NCBI GenBank assembly: GCA_017993955.1 | Contig: JAGOLR010000007.1 | Span: forward strand, 1 to 44,762 | Source: Candidatus Omnitrophota bacterium | GTDB lineage: Bacteria; Omnitrophota; Gorgyraeia; 2-01-FULL-45-10 | Length of the DNA: 44,762 nt | Reading direction: 5' to 3' | Shown: piece after piece, positions 18,001 through 20,061 of the stretch | Layout: each line of letters starts with the position of its first letter | Numbering within the stretch: the stretch's first letter is position 1 | Program-made: the position numbers and the translations under genes | Notes under the pieces: generated by a model | What the model was told of the DNA's origin: nothing | Seen by the model: the letters and a program-made list of their open reading frames with translations, nothing else | Database searches by the model: none

Positions 18001-18299
18001 GCAATGACGGCGGAGGACGACCACGAGTCACGCACCATGCCCAGGTACTCCGGTAATCGGAACGTCTCTACATTAAGTTCTTTAAAAGAAGAACCTGTGC
18101 CGCCAGGCCCCATAGAACCCGCGCGAGTGGGTTCCAAGGGCTCTTTGGCGGCCCAGGCTTTATTATCAAATAATATATCGGTAAACACTATATTAAATAA
18201 AAAGGACCACAAAGTGACAAGACACACCATCACTTTAAGTGGCCCTTTTCGGAACCGTTGTTCCAAGGTTATATGGCTATTAGGTCTCGCGCTTTCCAT
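1..18299 (-). CDS. Giant multi-domain membrane protein with several protease modules (C-terminus outside window)
   Basis: A single frame runs from an ATG at 18299 to the window edge without a stop, at least 6,099 residues. An in-frame TAG lies two codons upstream of the ATG, so the start cannot move far upstream. Codon phase was checked at recognisable motifs (near 17888, 16073, 13805, 13199, 9488, 7598, 6602, 5315, 4937, 2801, 2048, 1292 and 623) and is the same throughout, so this is one gene and not a chain of frames. Residue 1 is at 18299 and residue n at about 18299-3(n-1). Modules are listed as separate entries: signal region, ChaN/Tiki-like, methyltransferase, zincin sites, kinase-like, caspase-like, CPBP and FHA. 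Pro/Ser/Ala-rich linkers (residues about 5337-5403) and hydrophobic hairpins separate them. Such size is known for Omnitrophota, but the overall function is unknown. The soluble modules probably act at the envelope, since the chain begins with an export signal; that is inference. Confidence 0.9.
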   Translation of the reverse strand, partial: MESARPNSHITLEQRFRKGPLKVMVCLVTLWSFLFNIVFTDILFDNKAWAAKEPLEPTRAGSMGPGGTGSSFKELNVETFRLPEYLGMVRDSWSSSAVIARRSGATTKQSLDDKEIASVAPSGLPRNDRVVIHIQDAHCNYAAQHKIADIVGYLHKEYGIESVNLEGGAGNYDLSIFAKIQDKNVREQVSDYFVKEGLVGGAEYFASNNTGKVVLHGLEDPKLYMANLNTYRESLKNKDEIDRALKSLSLTLNSLKPNIYSPSLLEFDMKYSAYKANNLEFKDYLSYLVSKARERAVDMSGFKNIILLNQSLALESGIDFKRANTERERLIDALQKNLSQKELEELVTKTVEYRAERLSQKDFYSYLTKKARSVGEDLALYPDLQKFIVYISTYDAIEKSAIMDEVSSLEELVKVSLYENDIQKTLSGLSKDLTLLKNIFNISITKDDYSYYVKKRTDFDIRHYMDFIKKEAPKYKISPNFNGDLASLDKYRSQIEKFYDYSFERDEVFVKNISSSIVHRSSSIVKEKTMNDKRSTMNANAAIVITGGFHTENLCELFKKEGVSYISIMPNFRNDNGYQCPYFRLLSGKTCTVVGNIKNVMANSLAIASILSDMGYEVYGKDSRLLFELLARWRQLSREGKGIMVETSKGQFRGISPEGNIVNGLSAGSSGFEIISLDGLRNEIATGKSPIAPISSPSTGGTPGVGVLLNEPTASDMASAPILLIESLRMRYGDTGRRQFVIDFGAGRGQHEKVLVEEGMANVLALDQDPFLEANLAPIMGAGVSVAVSSDLSDNNTVSAGASSDSPWAGFKRADIADAGLSENIADAAVLHRTLTTITDPAKQKRVLNSIYSSLKPGGLFSLLDFAVVLPEDLEADGATVQRRYDVSRKLTERLAREGRPEYQSLLTLLGEMPGSQPIMVLPRSDGSFFDYENYGDNIDTLLDMIRRGEVSLEFPSVHLTIAQYRNMLEAAGFEIVREVAIRIPKRWDVGRTTPAVNIIARKPLSPAVYLYTAPLAIGISVAALFVSLFGSFGIFPAAISILIGALGELFFTKWRMSNLARSPLRSPPREAATDVKKAENVVPLQTAIPLEELRSLVPKLLLGAYKKFNGDRDVPVIAAIGDGQTLRSELVSQLGNYGDNDFVAIALERSERSGPWYCIAIDTAANIRSHLDSLTTDLTKPVTLGMFEFLIDFKIFDANRFLYVKHISIGKESYLDSKAPEGGQSLRGRGIAPMAVIKSISVISKQFGGLYIGMDTVEKPSSKGQAVGPAIMERYFAAVQAGKLSPDDDRLARFPGVLDVSRMKSVYIGVIPRSLDGSPAREQPADSAQMRSLAPQGIQGISEPMHFEAFELKGLATGMTRREVDAETEKLARPEAARINIPGVVDESGRAIEAFQMTADELSDIRKALGFATDGEVGALLSKALSQLGRWGIPISEITSKKTLIALLDQDASRYMFEDCKDNAFIGINRDFQELAGRALKANNPDLARTIFISGIAHELRHEAGLAAEDFWLDVEFMNEMANEYGLSISSLYTLSNYLVNEDFLRGVEVERSRDILYEMRPDFSGQNTIDVLKFEEHVKKLCFDQGINEYSRRTLNAFTVIPELAKGMFDSVGAFMSAIFLYRSPYMTGPLLGEYGDSVNIYLPGKTTPLLPLAMAVILLQLHFGGVYDLIRLMAAGVFILSTIASASVSLAWNDNLMHELMHAYIGLAALNLKDAALFDSEVEKALPFVEGKWLGPDEGIADVGASRVSVRAIEDVEEKIIEGLVLGIKNGAMIKKYPEHVKSLMRRSEDVSDLADLTQPTQPAPVTKTTDRENPLKRIVRGMFQPPESRWIGAYYGTLEKLSTREETILNIYATTGGIKGLTTLGGVFPVTNEDLAKYPSLDESLVNNAGALISVGLGATDSLASAANASQIVNMDINAAVTDIIYPAMGVLISREKDRIKIIARILSRRVSIRERWALKNASIQDVIDYLLKKPYDMTLENETVRILTAAIKDYVSDSIVDIRPDDDELGVITKGISKEHLIERVLENYFNFFESEGHQEYLRKFAALSKGRLQPWFSTQESIDHIRALWNNNRVISASGDITGKSLPEISDYLSRHGTPVKLVYVSNIPQWKAADVAADENKAAIAMRDRLAANLPFSSDAQMLWSSIRGPGAERYEALALVTTPVMAAPDAPAAESVPAMGSTGRVAPFKIDLPGLFLSAVPYDGSSNPETRGERIDRILLELQRSGAALDSDYAEALLRRVEFWQQEVVREWLETVDLPRAMIGRGRTMHVYEITLGGTPVIVKIPSSDDDSVLNKVRYSYENGMKKLGGIMPVLVVENVKFKNKRAPVDFVIIQPKITRLVDMRATGASEESLDRGYAEVRDRMKDRGVTDNDPNADTNYGVNDSGQVVPMDPELFEIDKKSPDLWAAAPIPPYFANAVSSGLDNIVYGFIREDTLVVEAIRSKLKEYFKNKSTISVINETELANLADALYFVKVTSARMITAQTDFAREDQLRRRFSEEAARRGISVPADVVGDLVAMDVRASVPAAPEPSLPGNAGAIDKKLFQVLGATIAIGLILAPIVMWFEPNIAGLMMNINLADFGQHSALFAALPFMGGMVTGSGSAGSQIDEDEGFNNYEDEIFRPIDNEQSLPLSKLFNISDTEAFIRIPVATISFLLGFIGYLLPTMISYTNVELWPASVFAGAVIILTIWIGGSLTLGYIIGEALFWGQILPYLLIRGVPFALDFIKLTIVGVILLPFSVIELIMNPAPKEELKFDINQRLYNGLRGSSKAMPERAGGTFAIDKTDVKKALKSYLAGVPLIISSFYFVSLLQHYALPIMAVWAALPFVYLVIMRIAKEMTPVSGEIKDIAASRAGELMKNLRITDTDGRALTPARQDEIIADIKRSLLYLYDRNAGGAVGWSLRRWGYAIYINEEAKDKATLNLILDHELVHFLRLKYGYIKYDIPTAEIYSNLRAISETGIDLSKLSDGLIGYGMKLFDEVKDPVERNRRAADHAKEVAGKNLSGDNPHEPLYTYNLGIIQAGVIVRCSEDLLSDYRDIYGTPESTGGIPSSLTEERVRLFLIEKLANGGNSEEQRGYIAPFVSGVDIAQEAPEAPSPSLPGNAGAINKTLFRVLASGVIGISVLVFMLATYFNDLGPKNPRLVNPPSYSITSTATEQSSPLSSLSINDYAGAQEAIPGMAGIMADVNRSFVDRDAAARNLIEIGKASPEAIRELNKFIGEFQSGIKEPDLSTARLIVKSIGYLFKRSTDPYRILSDGTYQELVSADQVDYLFKLLSEKGGDEGLFLDVVIALYQMAPKYGGIAAVDAETSKAKEDLSRHVIAGIAGYIESGAFKAHSASHVMAPLLNAAEDHGSIAGSTDTLVEMMKKIILDEGYAPSIYGLVSDALRSYKDAGTLKAPDPFIELLSSFPKDSPLSSHSWANYEVYTHEYLDKIVKDRGLTPQVRYSIAMAVYHNLVNRKIEISGRAIEDMIRRVMDARDAVAGEPFFAPGITVINIVHEPEAENMFDVDAMKKEEVGYGVDERDIRSFQGGAKKSEALEAIKASPGPLTVVFRGHGLKNGIALSSGVFISDLELAEAFMERYRRFPGAPRPKLMTGACYSYDFNYEGVLWQMLNSGATREQLPYVFSVAAPGGLGYGDAIPDALLELGEASDSGALHAGHLLEAFKATGAAGINTFSLIIPDMSVAEAGLPKIQDNKNLNAINESTIVPLSDPVYNRIANGAASYKDIYETASFYSRIKNADLKAALSELMEIYRASKPEGLAERVLEIGFFGVSPSEFHGGADYRQAGILERAIIAENDREELSVPERGSVKRSFNITKEDGSITKIEVTVKRDDTLGKEFDISSTEGARDGKTVYISPEAIKSNLRRNNLPETDAAIISKAILIHELAEAVGIQMGYSGITRHIASMGLDAQFAGDEDARKVLERLWRERELGRSAFGPADTAGTAAAGLMQTRAASKDVGDKAILEMVEKSDMLRSFEGQNISNVEELVRELRERSAGVFSFREFLKENIGRMEGGYSLGITNLREMYRTFSEVFGLADWDIAYSEMGIDPVESDHTAKFLNGIIATGKPIIVFVPSDLRDGSIIEDGRQVRAGSVMRDEINWIASHLKDPGILKNAYFVFGAYDEYFPESIFNKTGLMPAESLMALMREYIIQDLKASAVSAGEAADIGSLVRNNIKIHLDRKAAADIKKNMSMQRKILARSSLAYEERLKEMLQLMFVGNVDPAIITMKMRDYGQEDSVTHDMFDMADFFRLPADTLKSISTFEPNARKALDLITLLPELHEKALSWERPSSSPDRAGPASSSIGKVDYVGIREIRDIPGADNKVEIIAVARRMGRFSEEEVIIRGSRAPPDERYANVAKIARTRPELKWLDDEIRKFLKANPGLNDIIIEEVVLPQGSALSVSDFSGIAILRDAPGGIPLRALSKDIYSNPIARFHELAHLVLENNPGLARKMENYMRNRSPEKLDTMLSRLPAFGVTDNMRSHYLLRALQWHAFGDLDTALTAQIRGIQADAMRSSVASGAVIEDHGYIRDHRETQRMRTMFNMWGLKLDAIKIVDSAEAMALYENGILYLSARKAFYDLFRDTLAKDGFDYILKNIVFRNYLANYSKEEDVIQYAAEYLFAHYKALELKKPGEATENLLQFKVLRNSVYKFLRQAGVPELGRAKQVANLLKKTPVWHDRLVVTGEDLAEALRGSVFEGGTVAKALSSKLETGDMVLFNTDRDRFTLGSKDIAYFIREAIFAIAGSGTREWDEVNGIAKRLARYLTENTKKTGGFDNFATTAENFMRPTPAITVAPATSAVSISVTPTPAIAVSSKKTVVLGTLVEREKRPAPEISDSTYGYNEEPEVEVSGAFPHNSVYGSAAERERVYILNDSGYEPALEAMERGIDSLKVGGLTEYEKLVIFSRDILAKYLVALSIVTAQKALAMRAGSTAGQAELADRRFNEIKNLLISALEVKDDLGMDVFGADAYEFKSLFGQLADAAADVGSIGSTLFDNIRQCEYSITNNVHIAIESITRKVKDGERVIDCSFLSMTSYTIKSRRFVYSEVGMLPIYYLGDRIDLINKDIEALGFTYLGEKHGVVVSDMIQMDLYSRTLPRLMGRQTGAHRINALITRALTVDYGAVDISDQDILAKILQTRENSTATHEMDHTIYESTTPRGRMNRIETESLAYLASIWRGTAEGPSGNYTEKVPFRYTDMQDGRQVEEDQFDSAFTDLMKILDLYIEGPVPFAFMQIYYNCNRVIVEIMSRRLGIEARPNGKFNDRLWNASQILEALLDDGKFPTAEEKKENLKKIAFDIRQEILADPASINWLGLSSTAGADGISSSSVPASVKPPAPVAPAKPVTPGSYTIWGIPPPFAPPGSAPLSPAKQATVKLVILQNPVNRVLGLIAYNLNMRLAYTLRKAVRPAIAIISIALIILTVYFNLPKNAEVASPAAKPSPVMTVKPEPDKSKAPAKSSGGDSPFIRDMANTIAYPSPNKLFPMSQEIPYRPAQSDELRAKLQQLAGIDFTKPIEGPQAQILLLDIAPMVPEIEAAVRNLQAALWDMRLLTQGGRPLDEVADGRFGLMAHTALYDYNKDPKYRTDAAVNKAILDLMDVIDKNANPYGVSSMSPVMPSKGNLSFLRTFFIDRLGLSRELSENLYVPLVEEFIMFLFLALIPGDLGIISYLASRVIFVALHASQDTGIPGVGIFQRIFLPSLYSVVGVISFAVLSYLGVTTAISLSFILTVILHSAGNWAVDIFKLALRKGVLGWRPQKTKAYDTNTGEPRLYTGPVHFGIGGSSFGIYHRSHLPSSVKNLMTLLRATDYLLVDEKNWTIVYQFDKAKRDLVTIGRRDENRIIVEDDKVSRHHAHVIVDGNQITVKDLKSTNGTPAYCDISPEIGRALEISGSFLDIEMPKMYMRTIDEYRLDLRDSYRSMPYEGPVGIYLGRDISFMIYRYEDMPESYKAKKLISESERSGYFLVDANATYRYVKLSGQTSYIGAGAGLDNEKDLLVYADVVPPDQMANVALRHCAVSVHSGIISVENLDPGTSTDVKRYRMAPIDAVKRLEWVDPKLYQSVDKPVLSDLNPERKEIY
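100..340 (-). other. Second, degenerate FHA-like domain
   Basis: Residues about 5987-6067 repeat the FHA layout: YIGAGAGLDNEKDL, then NVALRHCAVSVHSG, then VENLDPGTST. The Arg and Asn-Gly positions are weak, so it may be a non-binding FHA fold. The giant protein continues past the window edge after it. Confidence 0.45.
585..820 (-). other. FHA phosphothreonine-binding domain
   Basis: Residues about 5827-5905. The sequence TIGRRDENRII, then SRHHAHVIV (S5870, R5871, H5872, H5873) and STNGT (N5892, G5893) reproduces the conserved Gly-Arg, Ser-x-x-His and Asn-Gly positions of forkhead-associated domains, which bind phosphothreonine peptides. It directly follows the intramembrane protease, suggesting regulated recruitment; that link is inference. 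Confidence 0.85.
1000..1330 (-). other. CPBP-type (CAAX/Abi) intramembrane protease domain
   Basis: Hydrophobic segments carry the three family motifs in order: PLVEEFIMF (E5670 E5671), VIFVALHAS (H5701) and ILHSAGN (H5754, N5758). This matches the EE...H...HxxxN layout of CPBP glutamic intramembrane proteases, which cleave membrane-embedded substrates. An earlier membrane segment (near 1980-2040) precedes it. Confidence 0.7.
2600..3020 (-). other. Zincin-like site E (HEMDH) in the giant protein
   Basis: ENSTATHEMDHTIYES carries H5167, E5168 and H5171. About 17 residues on, RIETESLAYLASIW offers a Glu on a helix as third ligand, the classic gluzincin spacing. The preceding 150 residues contain short strands (FVYSEVGMLPIYYLG) that may form the N-terminal sheet. 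Confidence 0.6.
4780..5340 (-). other. Zincin-like site D (HELAH) in the giant protein
   Basis: Residues about 4320-4507. Strands (KVEIIAVARRMG, DIIIEEVVLPQG, SGIAILRDAPGG) lead to IARFHELAHLVLENNPG with H4455, E4456 and H4459. A mixed alpha/beta domain ending in an HExxH helix is typical of gluzincin folds. A long helical region of unknown function follows (about 4380-4780). Confidence 0.55.
6400..6780 (-). other. Metallopeptidase-like helix with HELAEA (HExxE variant)
   Basis: ISKAILIHELAEAVGIQMGY contains H3900, E3901 and a Glu where the second zincin His is expected. The surrounding layout (preceding Tyr-rich strand, downstream acidic helix) resembles the other zincin sites in this protein. 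It could use an alternative ligand set or be inactive. Confidence 0.35.
7320..7810 (-). other. Caspase-like (clan CD) peptidase module in the giant protein
   Basis: Residues about 3497-3660. A hydrophobic strand ends in VVFRGHGLKNG (His3568, HG motif). A helix follows (SDLELAEAFMERYR), then a second strand and LMTGACYSYDF with Cys3611 after a small residue. Strand-HisGly, helix, strand-AlaCys at this spacing is the signature of caspase, gingipain and CHAT-type peptidases. A helical-repeat stretch precedes it (8000-8700). Confidence 0.6.
8919..8988 (-). repeat. Internal repeat copy 2: Pro-Ser-Leu-Pro-Gly linker plus membrane segment
   Basis: Second copy of the PSLPGNAGAI junction motif seen at 10624-10690, again followed by a hydrophobic segment (VIGISVLVFMLA). 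The two copies flank the polytopic block and HELVH site, as if that module had been added by duplication and shuffling. Confidence 0.75.
9400..10420 (-). other. Polytopic membrane block followed by zincin-like site C (HELVH)
   Basis: About five to seven hydrophobic segments lie between 9760 and 10420 (for example VATISFLLGFIGYLL, LILTIWIGGSLTLGYIIG, VGVILLPFSVIEL and LPIMAVWAALPFVYLVIM). The helix LILDHELVHFLRLKYG (H2938, E2939, H2942) follows. HExxH after a membrane block, with a downstream Asp/Glu-rich helix, resembles a membrane-tethered metallopeptidase module. Confidence 0.55.
10624..10690 (-). repeat. Internal repeat copy 1: Pro-Ser-Leu-Pro-Gly linker plus membrane segment
   Basis: This stretch encodes a PSLPGNAGAI motif followed by a Lys, LF and VL and then a transmembrane segment. 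It is repeated at 8919-8988, 1,707 bp (569 codons) away, with most bases identical. The duplicated unit is the junction between a soluble module and the next membrane anchor. Confidence 0.75.
11050..11550 (-). other. Kinase-like region of the giant protein (tentative)
   Basis: Residues about 2250-2415. A Gly-rich turn (MIGRGRTMHVYEI) is followed by a strand with lysine (TPVIVKIP), a hinge-like strand (VDFVIIQPKI) and, after a helical stretch, DPNADTNYGV and GQVVPMDPELFE. The order glycine loop, Lys, catalytic-loop-like Asn, metal-binding-like Asp mimics protein-kinase or aminoglycoside-phosphotransferase folds. Key residues are not all canonical, so it may be a pseudokinase or unrelated. Confidence 0.35.
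11780..12160 (-). other. Possible second methyltransferase-like module
   Basis: Residues about 2047-2170 include VISASGDITG, a helix with ISDYLSRHG, and a strand VKLVYVSNIPQW. The spacing of an xGDxTG strand, a helix and a YxSNxxxW/Y motif recalls SAM-binding proteins of the LIC_10091 type. This is a motif impression only. Confidence 0.3.
13050..13400 (-). other. Zincin-like site B (HELMH) next to two membrane segments
   Basis: Two hydrophobic segments (PLLPLAMAVILLQL and LMAAGVFILSTIASASV, at about 13220-13380) precede LMHELMHAYIG with H1701, E1702 and H1705. About 35 residues later comes GPDEGIAD, whose Glu is a plausible third zinc ligand. This resembles membrane-associated gluzincins with the active site close to the bilayer. 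Confidence 0.55.
13560..13880 (-). other. Zincin-like site A (HELRHE) in the giant protein
   Basis: A helix ISGIAHELRHEAGL carries H1499-E-L-R-H1503-E, the HExxHE pattern of zinc metallopeptidases. Downstream acidic helices (DFWLDVEFMNE) could give the third ligand. The preceding strand NPDLARTIFIS fits the edge-strand-then-helix layout. Activity cannot be judged from sequence alone. Confidence 0.5.
15145..15280 (-). other. Membrane hairpin following the methyltransferase
   Basis: Residues about 1008-1052 contain two closely spaced hydrophobic segments (LAIGISVAALFVSLFG and FPAAISILIGALGELFF) with a short Gly/Phe turn, followed by basic KWRM. This is the first clear transmembrane pair after the signal region. 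Confidence 0.65.
15345..16136 (-). other. Class I SAM-dependent methyltransferase domain within the giant protein
   Basis: Residues about 722-985. Motif I reads VIDFGAGRG (Asp743 to Gly749). It is followed by an acidic end of strand 2 (LALDQDPF), a strand-4 region (ADAAVLHRTL) and SSLKPGGLFSLLDF, the usual post-II/III motif. The order fits a complete Rossmann-type methyltransferase fold. The substrate is unknown. A SAM enzyme on a chain that begins with an export signal is odd and may be non-catalytic or cytoplasmically oriented. Confidence 0.75.
16575..17912 (-). other. ChaN/Tiki-like region of the giant protein (tentative)
   Basis: Residues about 130-575. The block opens with a beta-strand motif VIHIQDAHCNY (His133, Asp136, His138) followed by an amphipathic helix and ESVNLEGGAG. 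It ends with a hydrophobic strand and ITGGFHT (His550). A start motif with Asp/His and Glu plus a late GGFHT strand is reminiscent of the ChaN/Tiki (TraB-like, EreA-like) superfamily. The middle is a long helical insertion. The assignment rests on motif layout only. Confidence 0.4.
16686..16759 (-). repeat. Imperfect inverted repeat of tandem CGATGAACG-type units inside the giant gene
   Basis: Two arms (16686-16713 and 16726-16759) made of repeating variants of cgttcatcg/cgtttatcg are inverted relative to each other around an A/T-rich loop. In the protein this reads as a low-complexity Ser/Arg/Met stretch (about residues 514-538) immediately before the GGFHT strand. The frame is maintained. 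It looks like a second repeat insertion tolerated within the coding sequence. Confidence 0.65.
17916..18008 (-). repeat. 93-bp palindromic repeat inserted in frame in the giant gene
   Basis: The termini are inverted copies of about 12 bp (GTCATTGCGAGG at one end, its complement at the other). An inner inverted pair (GAAGCAATCTCT / AGAGATTGCTTC) brackets a short loop, so the element can fold into a long hairpin. It is exactly 31 codons and starts on a codon boundary, so it adds residues 98-128 without breaking the frame. Elements with these TCATTGCGAGG-type ends are common intergenic repeats in many bacterial genomes. An in-gene copy recalls the Rickettsia palindromic elements. It sits in the spacer between the export signal and the first folded domain. 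Confidence 0.85.
18165..18299 (-). other. N-terminal signal peptide or signal anchor of the giant protein
   Basis: Residues 1-20 are polar and basic (two Arg and a Lys close to the core). A hydrophobic stretch (residues about 21-40, VMVCLVTLWSFLF) follows, then a small-residue site (KAWAA, about residue 45) that could be cut by signal peptidase. This places the remaining chain outside the cytoplasm, or anchored with the bulk outside. Seen: charge and hydrophobicity pattern. Inferred: export. Confidence 0.6.
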
Positions 18300-18419
18300 A
18301 CGCTAATAGTCTTCACCCATTTTTTGAGGCTTTTGAAATCTTTAAAATAACTACCAAAAATAATAAGCTGCCCGAATATGCCTCAATTTCTACCCGGACA
18401 ACTTACTATCTCGCGCTTT

Positions 18420-18448
18420 AATATAAGTATATCATTTAATTACATCAA
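18420..18448 (-). promoter_or_regulatory. Putative sigma-70-type promoter of the giant gene
   Basis: On the minus strand TTGATG (18443-18448) and TATATT (18420-18425) are separated by 17 bp. An overlapping alternative is TTGCCT with TATACT at 16 bp. The predicted leader is about 115 nt, and its TTGAGGC/GCCTCAA complementary pair could form a stem. No strong Shine-Dalgarno precedes the ATG; GGTGAAG lies about 14 nt upstream. Confidence 0.45.
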
Positions 18449-18464
18449 GGCAAGATTAGCTATT

Positions 18465-18872
18465 CTAGATTTTTGATGTTCTAACAATATGGTATTTTGA
18501 GCTAAGCTTTATATTCTCCGTTATCTTTATATGCGTTTCCTTGGATACTGTAAATACGGCATGCCAAACGTATTTCTTTAATAATATGGGTTTATCGAGC
18601 TTGAATAACTTAAAACTCTCAGGAGATGCTGATTTAGCCAAGGCAATAATAGCATCGCCTTTAAGCGGCTCGAATGTCTCGGGACTATTGTGGCATTCCA
18701 GCCGCTTGATAGCTCTGGATCTCAATATGAGGTAGGCCACTCTCCAACCTTTTGAGCTCTCCCTAAATAATATGCCCCAGCCATTACCATCTTTCTGCGT
18801 CTTGGCCGGCTTAGGGCCGATGATTATCCCGTAAGGCTTTATATTGTCTTCTGTCAGTCTATTTATCTTCAT
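18465..18872 (-). CDS. Ureidoglycolate lyase-like cupin protein
   Basis: 135 residues. The segment RSRAIKRLECHNSPETFEPL followed by DAIIALA and later KYVWHAVF matches the layout of the ureidoglycolate lyase (AllA) cupin family: a conserved His on the first cupin strand, a TxEP/Q-like turn, and a WHxxF strand. The family releases urea or ammonia from ureidoglycolate in purine breakdown, but no other purine-catabolic gene is nearby and many homologues are of unknown role. It is the last gene of the four-gene minus-strand operon, 7 bp after the rRNA methyltransferase. It is followed by the giant gene, which appears to have its own promoter. Confidence 0.65.
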   Translation of the reverse strand: MKINRLTEDNIKPYGIIIGPKPAKTQKDGNGWGILFRESSKGWRVAYLILRSRAIKRLECHNSPETFEPLKGDAIIALAKSASPESFKLFKLDKPILLKKYVWHAVFTVSKETHIKITENIKLSSKYHIVRTSKI

Positions 18873-18879
18873 ATAAATA

Positions 18880-20061
18880 TCAGGAGATTTTAAGGAAATA
18901 TCCTTTCAGGTATTCGGTCTCAGGTATTGTCCTTATTATCGGATGGTCCTCCGCCTGATGGCAACGCTTAATTATGCCGATCTCTCTCTTTGCCTGCGTC
19001 GCGGCCTTTTTTAAAATAGAATTAAATAATTCGTTAGGCATATTATGCGAACAGGAGAAAGTGGCAAGCACGCCTCCCGGATTAAGCGCTTTCATCGCCA
19101 TAAGATTCAGCTCCTCATAACCTTTTGCCGCGGTCTTTATCGACTCTCTTGATTTTAAAAAAGAAGGAGGATCGAGTATCACGATATCGAATTTCTCGCC
19201 GCGCTCACAAATATCTTTCAGTACGGCAAATGCGTCGCCTTCTATAAAATTGACCTTGTCGGCAACGCTATTCAGGGCCGTATTCCTTTCGGCGAGCTCC
19301 AACCACTCCCTTTTTATGTCCACGCCGGTCACATCCGAAGCGCCCGATACGGCCGCGCTCACCGAAAACCCCCCGGTGTAAGAGAATAGGTCCAGGACGC
19401 GCTTACCCTTGCATATGTTCTCAAGCGCCATCCGCGACCTGCGCTGGTCGAGATAAAACCCGGTCTTGTGACCGCGTTCTATATCGACAAGGAATCTCGA
19501 CCTGCCTTCGCGGATCTCTATTATATTTTCACCGGCCTCGCCGCGCCATTTTTTCACATCACGCAAACCCTCGATTTCCCTGTAAGGAGATACGCTCTTT
19601 TCGTAAATGAACGCCGGTTTCAGCACGAACGCTATCGATGAAGTGATATACGGCTCGAGCTTCTCCATGCCGAAAGTAAGGAGCTGGAAGACCGCCGTAT
19701 TCTTATACATATCGACTATAAGCCCCGGGAGGCCGTCGGCTTCGCTGAATACCACCCTGAAAGCGTCGGTGTATTCCAGGATGGGTTTGCGTTTTTCAAA
19801 CGCGTCACGTAATCTGGAAATAAAAAAACCTTCATCGACAGGCTCGTCTTTGAAGGTAAGAAGTCTTATCGTTATCTCCGAATGCGAATTATAATAACCC
19901 CGGCCGATGAATTTATTGTCGCGATCTACTACCGAGATAATATCGCCCGGCTTTATAGATGGATCGATATCTTTGAGAAGCTGGTTACGGAAGATCCAGG
20001 GATGGCCCGGCTTGTGCAGACCCAGCTTACCGCTTCTTAATTTTATCGTTTTTTTGTTCAT
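18880..20061 (-). CDS. rlmI: Class I rRNA methyltransferase, RlmI-like
   Basis: 393 residues, the usual length of the YccW/RlmI family, which makes 5-methylcytosine in 23S rRNA. An N-terminal PUA-type RNA-binding domain (residues about 1-80, HPWIFRNQL and GDIISVVDRDNKFIGRGYYN) precedes a short linker domain and a C-terminal Rossmann methyltransferase. Methyltransferase motifs include GFYLDQRRSR, VLDLFSYTGGFSV (SAM loop), VTGVDIKREWLE, VILDPPSF and FSCSHN, which holds the conserved cysteine. The start overlaps the stop of the preceding epimerase gene by 4 bp, so translation is probably coupled. The exact target cytosine is assigned by family only. Confidence 0.88.
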   Translation of the reverse strand: MNKKTIKLRSGKLGLHKPGHPWIFRNQLLKDIDPSIKPGDIISVVDRDNKFIGRGYYNSHSEITIRLLTFKDEPVDEGFFISRLRDAFEKRKPILEYTDAFRVVFSEADGLPGLIVDMYKNTAVFQLLTFGMEKLEPYITSSIAFVLKPAFIYEKSVSPYREIEGLRDVKKWRGEAGENIIEIREGRSRFLVDIERGHKTGFYLDQRRSRMALENICKGKRVLDLFSYTGGFSVSAAVSGASDVTGVDIKREWLELAERNTALNSVADKVNFIEGDAFAVLKDICERGEKFDIVILDPPSFLKSRESIKTAAKGYEELNLMAMKALNPGGVLATFSCSHNMPNELFNSILKKAATQAKREIGIIKRCHQAEDHPIIRTIPETEYLKGYFLKIS

